Below, piece after piece: positions 41,913 through 48,435 of a stretch of DNA of 48,435 bases. Under the pieces are notes generated by a model. It did not search any database. It worked only from the letters and a program-made list of their open reading frames with translations, and was not told the origin of the DNA. The stretch is taken from NCBI GenBank assembly GCA_021850985.1, contig JAJZJX010000012.1, forward strand, positions 1 to 48,435. The letters run 5' to 3'. A program made the translations under genes and the position numbers. Every line of letters begins with the position of its first letter. Position 1 is the first letter of the stretch. Source of the stretch: a bacterium (GTDB lineage Bacteria > SZUA-79 > Acidulodesulfobacterales > Acidulodesulfobacteraceae).

Positions 41913-42000
41913 GGAAAAGGCGTCAGATTTATTTTCCGTAGACGAAAAGTCGAATTAATATATATAGTTTATTGCGGAAAATTAATCTGACGCCTTTTCC
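41913..42000. repeat. GGTGTC-type hairpin, copy 3
   Basis: The arms GGAAAAGGCGTCAGATTTAT... and ...TTAATCTGACGCCTTTTCC are nearly perfect over about 26 bp, enclosing an AT-rich loop of about 35 bp. It differs from copies 1 and 2 by compensated changes in both arms (GGCGTC/GACGCC for GGTGTC/GACACC), which shows the stem is maintained. Confidence 0.75.
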
Positions 42001-42062
42001 GGAAAATGGTGGTATAATAACAAAATAAAAAAATAAATAAATTAAAAAGGAGAAACAAGATT

Positions 42063-42434
42063 ATGCTGAACGAAAAAATAATCGAAATTTTAAAACATGA
42101 AGGACCTGCGACGTTCGCAACTCACGGGACGGACGGAATACATCTTGCCGCTACCTGGAACAGCTATATAGAAACTCTTCAAAACGATACTCTTTTAGTA
42201 CCGGCGGGACATTTAAACAAAACACAGAGAAACGTAGAAGCCGGAAGCGAACTGCAGATGATTTTAGCTTCTAAAGACGTCGTCGGTCTTCAGGGCGGCG
42301 GCGCAGGGTTTTTGTTAAAAGGCAAGGCAAAATTTGAAGGAGAAGGTGAAAATTTCGACAAAATAAAATCCCGTTTCGACTGGGCAAGGTCTGTTATGGT
42401 TTTTAACGTAAAAGAAGTTACGGAATTGGTTTAA
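42063..42434 (+). CDS. FMN-binding protein (pyridoxamine phosphate oxidase fold)
   Basis: A 123-residue protein like the small FMN-binding protein of Desulfovibrio: EKIIEILKHEGPATFATHGT at the start, HLAATWNSYIETL, LLVPAGHLNKTQRNVE, and GAGFLLKGKAKFEGEG. It is a homodimeric split-barrel flavoprotein of the pyridoxamine 5'-phosphate oxidase family, probably an electron carrier. An AAAAAGGAGAAA ribosome binding site precedes the ATG. Its end overlaps convergent queC by 17 bp. The identification rests on family memory, not a search. Confidence 0.85.
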   Translation: MLNEKIIEILKHEGPATFATHGTDGIHLAATWNSYIETLQNDTLLVPAGHLNKTQRNVEAGSELQMILASKDVVGLQGGGAGFLLKGKAKFEGEGENFDKIKSRFDWARSVMVFNVKEVTELV

Positions 42435-43155
42435 AGAAATATATAGTAGGGTCGATAATCCCTGCTTCTTCAAATCCGCGTTTTCTTAAAATACAGGAAT
42501 CGCAAACTCCGCATGCCAGCCCTTCGACTGGATCGTAACAGCTGTGCGTAAGTTCCAGAGGAGCGCCTATCTCAACCGCTTTTAAGATAATATCTTTTTT
42601 GCTTAATTTTAAAAGCGGAGCGTTTATTTTAAAACTTATTTCGCCTGTTACGCCCGCTTTTGTCCCTAAATTAGCCGTTTTTTCGAACGAGGCTAAATAT
42701 TCCGGCCTGCAGTCGGGGTATCCGCTGTAGTCTATATAATTAGCTCCTATAAAAATATCGGACGCCTTTTCGACTTCCGCTGCGGCAAGGGCATAAGACA
42801 AAAAAATAGTATTTCTTGCGGGAACGTAAGTTGCCGGAATGTCGGTGCAAGTCATTTCCGCCTTTATTCTATTTTTCGGCACGCTTATATTTTTATCGGT
42901 TAAAGCCGAACCTTTAATGCCGCTAAAATCGAGATTTATGATTACATGCTTTTTTAAACCGAAAAAATTTATTATTTTTTTGGCGTGTTCTATTTCGGTC
43001 TCGTGCCTCTGGTTATAAAAAAAAGTTACGGGAACAGGTTTAAATCCTTCGTCAATAGCAATTTTAAGAGTCGTCGTCGAATCCAGTCCGCCGCTGAAAA
43101 GCACTACGGCTTTTTTCTTTTTATCGTTATCGTTTTCCTTACCGTTAATATTCAT
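42418..43155 (-). CDS. queC: 7-cyano-7-deazaguanine synthase QueC
   Basis: A 245-residue ATP-dependent enzyme that makes preQ0, the precursor of queuosine in tRNA. Motifs: AVVLFSGGLDSTTTLKIA (PP-loop) at about 16-33, FFYNQRHETEIEHAK, ATYVPARNTIFLSYALA, GANYIDYSGYPDCRPEYL, and the zinc-binding Cys set SCYDP, GLACGVCDSCILRKRGF. The length is normal. It is a single gene; its start faces the brnT gene at 43236. Confidence 0.96.
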   Translation of the reverse strand: MNINGKENDNDKKKKAVVLFSGGLDSTTTLKIAIDEGFKPVPVTFFYNQRHETEIEHAKKIINFFGLKKHVIINLDFSGIKGSALTDKNISVPKNRIKAEMTCTDIPATYVPARNTIFLSYALAAAEVEKASDIFIGANYIDYSGYPDCRPEYLASFEKTANLGTKAGVTGEISFKINAPLLKLSKKDIILKAVEIGAPLELTHSCYDPVEGLACGVCDSCILRKRGFEEAGIIDPTIYFFKPIP

Positions 43156-43235
43156 TTGTATTATTATAACAATTTTTTTGCATATCGGGCATTAAATTTT
43201 TAACCTTTTTTTGTCCAAAATGATATAATAATTGT

Positions 43236-43499
43236 ATGGAATTTGAATATGATAGGAATAAGAGTCGAATTAATAAGGAAAAACACGGCATCGATTTCAA
43301 TGAAATTCAAGCACTATGGAATGATGAAAATTTAATAGAAATTCCCGCTAAAAACACAGATGAGCTAAGATATATGGCTATAGGCAAGTTTAAAGAAAAA
43401 TATTGGTCTGTTATTATTGCTAAAAGAAGTGAAAGAATAAGAATTATTTCCGCAAGAAGATCAAGAAAAGAGGAGGTAAATTTATATGAAAGCGTCTAA
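43236..43499 (+). CDS. brnT: BrnT-family toxin
   Basis: An 87-residue BrnT with the classical pattern: MEFEYDRNKSRINKEKHGID, FNEIQALWNDENLIEI, and WSVIIAKRSERIRIISARRS with the catalytic-type Arg residues at the end (ARRSRKEE). It is a RelE-fold mRNA-targeting toxin. The brnA-like gene overlaps its 3' end by 14 bp. A TATAAT box lies at 43222-43228, 8 bp before the ATG, so the transcript may be nearly leaderless. Confidence 0.9.
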   Translation: MEFEYDRNKSRINKEKHGIDFNEIQALWNDENLIEIPAKNTDELRYMAIGKFKEKYWSVIIAKRSERIRIISARRSRKEEVNLYESV

Positions 43500-43701
43500 A
43501 TTTGATGAAATATTCGATAACGGCGAATCCGTTATCGAATATTTAGATTTAAAAAATATTAGAAAACCCAATCTTGAATTGAAAAGGATTAATATAGATA
43601 TTCCCATCTGGATTGTCGAATCTTTGGATAAAGAAGCAAAACGTATAGGCATATCACGGCAGGCGATAATTAAGATGTGGCTTGCCGAGCATTTTGTTTA
43701 G
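43486..43701 (+). CDS. brnA: CopG/BrnA-like antitoxin
   Basis: A 71-residue ribbon-helix-helix protein: LELKRINIDIPIWIVESLDK followed by RIGISRQAIIKMWLAEHF. This C-terminal fold binds DNA as a dimer and the N-terminal part wraps BrnT. A ribosome binding site (GGAGG) lies inside the toxin gene, 8 bp before the ATG. The pair differs in subtype from that at 2603-3147, so it was probably acquired separately. Confidence 0.88.
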   Translation: MKASKFDEIFDNGESVIEYLDLKNIRKPNLELKRINIDIPIWIVESLDKEAKRIGISRQAIIKMWLAEHFV

Positions 43702-43740
43702 AACTCATATATATATTCAAAATAACCAAAAAGGAATATT

Positions 43741-45159
43741 ATGTTAAAAAATTATCCTCTTTATATAAACGGCAAATGGATTGAAAAGAATGACACTTAT
43801 GAAATTGTCAACCCTTTTAACGGCGAAACGGTTGCGCTTTTGAGCAAACCCGACAAGTCGGACATAGAAGCGGCGGTTGCTTCAGCAGAAAAAGGGTTTC
43901 ATAAAATGAGAAGCCTTCATACTTACGAAAAGTTTGAGATATTGGAAAAAACGGGAGATATTTTAAAACGCAACGCTAAAGAGATCGCGCATTATATTTC
44001 CCTCGAAGTCGGAAAAGCTTATAAATATTCTCTTATAGAAACGCAAAGGGTAGTCAATATATTTAAATATGCCGCCGAAGAAGCAAAAAGAATTCACGGC
44101 GAAACCGTACCTATGGACGTGGTCAAAGGATTTGAAGACAGGCTGTCTTTTTATTTAAGGGTTCCGGTAGGTATTATAGGGGCTATTACGCCGTTTAATT
44201 TTCCAGTTAATCTTCCTGCGCATAAAATAGCTCCTGCTATAGCCGCAGGAAACAGCGTCGTGTTTAAGCCCTCCATTAACGGTTCTATTACCGCATATTT
44301 TCTGGTTCAGGCTATGCTCGAAGCCGGACTGCCGGAACATGCTATAAATCTGCTTTACGGAGATAAAGACACAGGGGAAGCTATCGTTACTAACGATAAA
44401 ATCCGCATGATAAGTTTTACCGGCAGTCCGAAAGTAGGCAGGGAAATAATGGCTAAAGGCGGCCTTAAAAAATATACTATGGAGCTTGGAAGCAATTCCG
44501 CCCTTATAGTTGACAAATCCGCCAACATTATAGAAGCCGCAAGAAAAGCGGTAATAGGCTCTTTTTATAATTCGGGACAGGTCTGTATATCGCTTCAAAG
44601 AATTTACGTGCATCAGGATATAGAAAGCGAGTTTTTGGAGCATTTTATTAAAGAAACCAAAAAATTAAAAATAGGCGACCCGCTTGACGAATCTACCGAC
44701 ATCGGTCCGATTATCAGTTTCGAATCTAAAGAGAGGATTATGGGCTGGGTGGAAGAAGCAGTCAAAGAAGGCGCAAAAATAGAACTCGGCGGCGATTTTA
44801 ACGGAAATATAATGAATCCTACAATATTTTCCGGCGTTACCGAGAAGATGAAAATATCCTGCCTCGAAGTTTTTGCCCCTATAGTTTCTACGGTTCCGTT
44901 TAAAGATATTCAGGATGCAGTCCGATTGGTAAACGACTCTATTTACGGACTTCAGGCCGGAATATATACCAACGATATTAAGAACGCCCTGTATTTTATA
45001 AAACATATCGATACAGGAGGCGTTTTAATTAACGATATTCCGACTGCGAGAGCCGACCACCAGCCCTACGGCGGCGTTAAAGAATCCGGCATAGGACGGG
45101 AGGGCGTAAAATACGCCCTCGAGGAAATGACCGAGCTTAAATTCGTCAGTTTCGCCTGA
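43741..45159 (+). CDS. NAD(P)-dependent aldehyde dehydrogenase
   Basis: A 472-residue ALDH-superfamily enzyme. Conserved points: AITPFNFPVNLPAHKIAPAI, FTGSPKVGREIM (cofactor loop), the general base Glu in MELGSNSALIVD and the catalytic Cys in NSGQVCISLQRIYVH, plus EVFAPIVS and GGVKESGIGREG. It resembles the lactaldehyde / non-phosphorylating glyceraldehyde-3-phosphate dehydrogenase branch, so oxidation of a short aldehyde to its acid is likely. The precise substrate cannot be told. An AAAAGGAATATT ribosome binding site is present. It is 39 bp after brnA. Confidence 0.9.
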   Translation: MLKNYPLYINGKWIEKNDTYEIVNPFNGETVALLSKPDKSDIEAAVASAEKGFHKMRSLHTYEKFEILEKTGDILKRNAKEIAHYISLEVGKAYKYSLIETQRVVNIFKYAAEEAKRIHGETVPMDVVKGFEDRLSFYLRVPVGIIGAITPFNFPVNLPAHKIAPAIAAGNSVVFKPSINGSITAYFLVQAMLEAGLPEHAINLLYGDKDTGEAIVTNDKIRMISFTGSPKVGREIMAKGGLKKYTMELGSNSALIVDKSANIIEAARKAVIGSFYNSGQVCISLQRIYVHQDIESEFLEHFIKETKKLKIGDPLDESTDIGPIISFESKERIMGWVEEAVKEGAKIELGGDFNGNIMNPTIFSGVTEKMKISCLEVFAPIVSTVPFKDIQDAVRLVNDSIYGLQAGIYTNDIKNALYFIKHIDTGGVLINDIPTARADHQPYGGVKESGIGREGVKYALEEMTELKFVSFA

Positions 45160-45302
45160 TAATTTTTTCAGTTACACTTATTTTTCAATTTACTTCCGTC
45201 TTATTTTTTTTAGATTATATGGTATATTTTAAATAAATATTTATGTTAGTTATAGCCGCCTTTTAAATAATAAACGTAATTAAAAAATCGATAAATTTTA
45301 AA

Positions 45303-46031
45303 ATGGATATTAATAAAATAGAACCGGATAACGGCGGAGATATTAACGTAAATATTATTAGAATAAAAAAAGATGAAATAATCGATCAGATTATTCATAA
45401 TGCATTGACGTCAAATATCGAGATCGGAATTACCGTTTTTCCTCAAGATCAGTTTTTTAAAACTTATTTTATAGAGATAAAGTCTAAATATCTAATTATA
45501 GACAGTCTTATGCCTTTCTACGGAAATAAGATACTGCCCAAAACGGAACATCTAAAAATAGACATAAAAACAAATAATCAAATAACCGACAAATATTTCA
45601 TTTCAAAATATAAAGAAGAAATAACTTCGGGAGACGAAAGTAATTTTTTGATTTATAAACCAAAAGAAATAGTGATAGTAGAAAAAAGAAGCGTTCTAAG
45701 AGTCTCGACCGATGAATACAACGCTGCTTTTATAGTCTGCAAATATCAAAGTAAAGACTTTTTTTACCCGCTCTATGATTTATCGTGGAACAGCATATCT
45801 TTCAATTCCGATGCAAAAATGGAGCCTGGAACGTTATTAAAAAATGCTATTGTAAAATTTTTAGATAAAGTTATTCATATGGACTTAAAAATTATTCATT
45901 CTACTTATATTAATAATGACGGAAAATTCAGGATCGGATGTTATATAAACAATATTTCGGAAAAGGACAGGGATGCCCTTATTAACTTTATTCTAAGCAT
46001 AGAAAGGCAAAATATAAAAAATGCCGATTAA
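45303..46031 (+). CDS. PilZ-domain protein (YcgR-like layout)
   Basis: A 242-residue protein with two parts. Residues about 15-120 form a strand-rich N-terminal domain like the YcgR flagellar-brake N-terminus (IEIGITVFPQDQFFKTYFIE). The C-terminal PilZ domain begins with EKRSVLRVSTDE (R-x3-R, near 128) and DLSWNSISF, the second c-di-GMP-binding motif (D-x-S-x-x-S instead of D-x-S-x-x-G). It should bind c-di-GMP and act on motility or adhesion. A c-di-GMP turnover protein is encoded at 39553-41862. The second motif variant lowers confidence in binding. Confidence 0.7.
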   Translation: MDINKIEPDNGGDINVNIIRIKKDEIIDQIIHNALTSNIEIGITVFPQDQFFKTYFIEIKSKYLIIDSLMPFYGNKILPKTEHLKIDIKTNNQITDKYFISKYKEEITSGDESNFLIYKPKEIVIVEKRSVLRVSTDEYNAAFIVCKYQSKDFFYPLYDLSWNSISFNSDAKMEPGTLLKNAIVKFLDKVIHMDLKIIHSTYINNDGKFRIGCYINNISEKDRDALINFILSIERQNIKNAD

Positions 46032-46093
46032 CGAAGCGATAATATAGGAAAAAGATTATCAGGAACTTTAGCCGGCAAAGGAGCCGGATATTT

Positions 46094-47230
46094 TTATATA
46101 GAGTTTAAATCTAAGGCTTTTTTGAAAAATATTTCGGCTTCTTCCGATTTACCTGAATTTTTAAGGCATCTTGCATATTCGTAATGGTATCTGGGGTTAT
46201 TGGGGTTGTAAGCCATGGCGCGCTGGAAGTATCTTAGCGCTTTGTCGTAAAGTCCGTATATTTCTCCTCTTATTTCTTCGCCGTAAACATAGCCGTACAT
46301 GTTCTTTCCGCCGTTTTCTTCCGCGCGCCTATCTTCTATTTTGCGAAAAAGCGCAGGTTCTTCGTTGTATGAGCCGCCTGTGCCGCTTGATTTAAGGTGT
46401 TCGGCAGATTTTGTCCTTGAGGATTTGCCGGCGTTTTTTTCTTCCGCTTTTAAATCGATGCAGTCGGCAAGCTCGTCCATAATAAAAAGTCCGTTCATAA
46501 AGCAAATTTCGTCTTTAGTGTAATAGCCGTTAATTTTTTCTTTCCATCCCGAAAGTATTAAAAAAAACTTATCGTATGCTTTATCGAAAAGTTTAGGGTC
46601 GAAAGCGGCTTCGTCCCTTTTTGACCTTTCCCGTCTAAATTCCGCAAAAGGGTCGTCTTTTTCGGCTTCGTCCTCTAAATAGCCTCCTAAATTGTCTTCC
46701 GCATCGTTTTTCGATTGATATTCCGCATCGTTTCCCGGTTTATCGTCTATATTGCTTATTATAACGGGAATTTCCCTTGCATATATAAGCAGATTATAAA
46801 AAAAAGTCAAAGATTCCGCCTCTTTAATTTCGTATAAAAAACCGCATAAATTAAAAAGATGCGGAATTATATAATTTCTGTATTTTGTTTTTGGAGCGGC
46901 GCGGAAAAGATCGGCATATGTTTCTATCAAAGCCGGCAAACTTTGTTTGTCATGTTTAGAAAGTTTTTTTAGAGCCTGAATAACCGTAAGATAATAATTG
47001 GATAAAAGCACGTCAAAAAGCATAATGCTTAATTCGCTGCCTGATTCGTTTCTTCTTGCGGCGCCGGCCTCAGCCTTTTTTGCCGTATCAGTTTCTATTT
47101 TTGTAATATTATGCTTATAATCCGAATCGTCTATGTTTTTTAAATAGCCGTCGAAAGATTCCTTGAATATTTCTACGTGTTTCGCAAGATTTTCAAAGTC
47201 GTTATTATTTTCGTTTTTATTTTTTTTCAT
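46094..47230 (-). CDS. TPR-repeat protein of unknown function
   Basis: A 378-residue acidic protein. The N-terminal part (about 1-170) is helical, with LSIMLFDVLLSNYYLTVIQA. The middle is Asp/Glu/Lys-rich and of low complexity (about 165-205, 255-300). The C-terminus has tetratricopeptide repeats: GLYDKALRYFQRAMAYNPNN and YEYARCLKNSGKSEEAEIFF. No signal peptide. It follows the HNH-motif gene on the same strand by 53 bp, so the two are probably co-transcribed. The function is not recognised. Confidence 0.6.
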   Translation of the reverse strand: MKKNKNENNNDFENLAKHVEIFKESFDGYLKNIDDSDYKHNITKIETDTAKKAEAGAARRNESGSELSIMLFDVLLSNYYLTVIQALKKLSKHDKQSLPALIETYADLFRAAPKTKYRNYIIPHLFNLCGFLYEIKEAESLTFFYNLLIYAREIPVIISNIDDKPGNDAEYQSKNDAEDNLGGYLEDEAEKDDPFAEFRRERSKRDEAAFDPKLFDKAYDKFFLILSGWKEKINGYYTKDEICFMNGLFIMDELADCIDLKAEEKNAGKSSRTKSAEHLKSSGTGGSYNEEPALFRKIEDRRAEENGGKNMYGYVYGEEIRGEIYGLYDKALRYFQRAMAYNPNNPRYHYEYARCLKNSGKSEEAEIFFKKALDLNSI

Positions 47231-47283
47231 AAATTTATACCCCTATATTTCTTATAGATTTTTATTTATCTATTTTTTTTAAT

Positions 47284-48435
47284 TTAACGCTTAATTGTGC
47301 TGGTAGCAAGATCGCCTATAAAATTAATTAAAGCCGTTTTTGTTATCGTTTTTTCCGCCGCATCTTCAGTTTTTAAAGCAAGAAGTCTTAACTCTTCGCC
47401 TGTTTTGCGGTCTATAAAAAGCAGTTTCATATCTTCTTCGGTATCTCTAAGCATCGCTAAACGCATGGAAGTATTAGATTCTATATCGAGCTTTATATCG
47501 TTAAGCATTATTTTATCGTTTAAATCTAATCTGCTTATGTCGGTCAAAAGTTTCTGCATAACTTCTTTGTTATATATCATAAGTCTGCCGTCGTTTCGGT
47601 CCTCGCCTCCGTCTTTAGAAATATTATTGGAAATATTATCTGCGTAATAGTTATTAACCCCTCTTAGTCCAGACGTATTTTCAAAATATTTCTCCCTGTA
47701 ATATCCGGTGTTTTTATCTATTAAAACTTTATAAGCATCTGCAAGTCTGTGTTTGTCTTCGCTAAGCGCTATAAGATTTGCGACGTTTTCCCTGCCGTCG
47801 TCCTGCAGCTGGTTAATATGGTGAATTTCTATCCTTCCGGCGATATCTCCTTTTTCGCAGTCTCTTAATCCGTTTAAAAATTCCATATCTCTTATTTTTA
47901 CATAATGCATAATTTTTTGCCAGTTATGAATAGATTCTATCTCTAAAATTTTTTTATCGTCAACGGTAACTTTTAAGTTTTTAAAACCGTCCATTGTGTC
48001 TTTGTATTCTTTTAATCTCCCGAGAGACGGATTTTTGCCGAATTCTTCGCCGCCGTCGGCATATCCCTTTTTAAATTTGTACGCAGAAGGCGTTTCGGTT
48101 ATAGAGTATTTTATCCGGCTCGATTTTCCGGCTGCGTTATTCGTTAAGTTTATTATTCCAGGAGCGGCGTTTTTTGCGTCTATATCGGTATCGAGCTTTA
48201 TACAGGGAATTTTTTGTTTTAAATCAAAATAATTTTCAAGCGTAAACTTAGACAGTTTATATTCTTCGTTAAATTTCCGGTCGTGTTTGGCGTAATTGCC
48301 GGCATATTTCGCCGAATTTATATCGTTAAATTTTTCGGACGACATTATTATGTTTTTTACGGTTATATTTCTTCCGTACGGGGTCATAGAACTGAAAGAA
48401 GCTCCCTGAACTTCGACGAAACTGTTTTTTAAAAA
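47284..48435 (-). CDS. HNH-motif protein, 5' end outside the window
   Basis: The frame is open to the right edge: 16 more codons (FLKNSFVEVQGASFSS) precede the ATG at 48387, so the start is probably beyond the window. The HNH signature is in RIEIHHINQLQDDGRENVAN followed by LIALSEDKHRLADAYK (His-His near residues 189-190, Asn near 204, His near 213, counted from ATG 48387). The N-terminal part is unrecognised (TVKNIIMSSEKFNDINSAKY). The C-terminal part (about 290-367) is helical and basic-acidic mixed, with RLAMLRDTEEDMKLLFIDR. It may be a nuclease. The role is unknown. Confidence 0.6.
   Translation of the reverse strand, partial: FLKNSFVEVQGASFSSMTPYGRNITVKNIIMSSEKFNDINSAKYAGNYAKHDRKFNEEYKLSKFTLENYFDLKQKIPCIKLDTDIDAKNAAPGIINLTNNAAGKSSRIKYSITETPSAYKFKKGYADGGEEFGKNPSLGRLKEYKDTMDGFKNLKVTVDDKKILEIESIHNWQKIMHYVKIRDMEFLNGLRDCEKGDIAGRIEIHHINQLQDDGRENVANLIALSEDKHRLADAYKVLIDKNTGYYREKYFENTSGLRGVNNYYADNISNNISKDGGEDRNDGRLMIYNKEVMQKLLTDISRLDLNDKIMLNDIKLDIESNTSMRLAMLRDTEEDMKLLFIDRKTGEELRLLALKTEDAAEKTITKTALINFIGDLATSTIKR

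Overview
This is AT-rich bacterial chromosomal DNA. The organism is probably Gram-negative: there is a predicted outer-membrane porin, a Tat-exported hydrogenase and AddAB-type recombination. It is also probably anaerobic or microaerophilic and able to oxidise H2: a membrane-bound uptake [NiFe]-hydrogenase with a full hyp set, rubredoxin, a Desulfovibrio-type FMN-binding protein and acetate kinase. The style fits a low-GC deltaproteobacterial-like lineage, but there is no rRNA or marker gene here to prove it.

Layout. (1) 1-190 is the start of a PAS-domain (NtrB-like) gene that leaves the window. (2) About 200-10,500 is an accessory region of gene debris ending at a tRNA-Leu. It holds an AAA ATPase, a BrnT/BrnA pair, a MntA/HepT pair, an inverted second copy of mntA, two 198-bp MITE-like elements, remnants of IS256, IS21 and IS110 elements, a broken PHP/SMC-type (TrlF-like) defence gene, a nuclease with a 42-bp tandem repeat, and relics of PhzF, ORF6N and tyrosine recombinase genes. 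(3) 11,090-15,288 is a sensing and uptake block: porin, chemoreceptor with a sigma-54 promoter, and an acetate/succinate permease. (4) 15,554-27,533 is the hydrogenase locus: hypCD, an inserted RelE-type toxin-antitoxin pair, hypEF, then on the other strand hyaA-hyaB-hyaC-hyaD converging on hypF, and divergent hypAB. (5) 28,945-30,334 is a decayed 1.3-kb integrative element in a tRNA-Gly, bounded by 47-bp direct repeats and carrying a DUF2283/nuclease-like gene pair. (6) 30,616-48,435 is mostly core genes: rubredoxin, methyltransferase, ackA, addA/addB-like, a GAF-GGDEF-EAL-CZB protein, an FMN-binding protein, queC, a second BrnT/BrnA pair, aldehyde dehydrogenase, a PilZ protein, a TPR protein and an HNH protein cut by the window edge.

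How the genes work together. HyaA/HyaB oxidise H2 outside the cytoplasmic membrane and pass electrons to the cytochrome b subunit HyaC. HypA-F build the Ni-Fe(CN)2CO centre and HyaD trims the large subunit. The permease and acetate kinase point to acetate handling. The most unusual points are a HypA with no zinc ribbon, a small subunit whose first Fe-S motif reads C-x-x-N instead of C-x-x-C, low-complexity Asn/Ser/Lys-rich insertions in otherwise conserved enzymes, the att-bounded mini-element, and several families of dispersed palindromes. I found no CRISPR array, rRNA or obvious replication origin.
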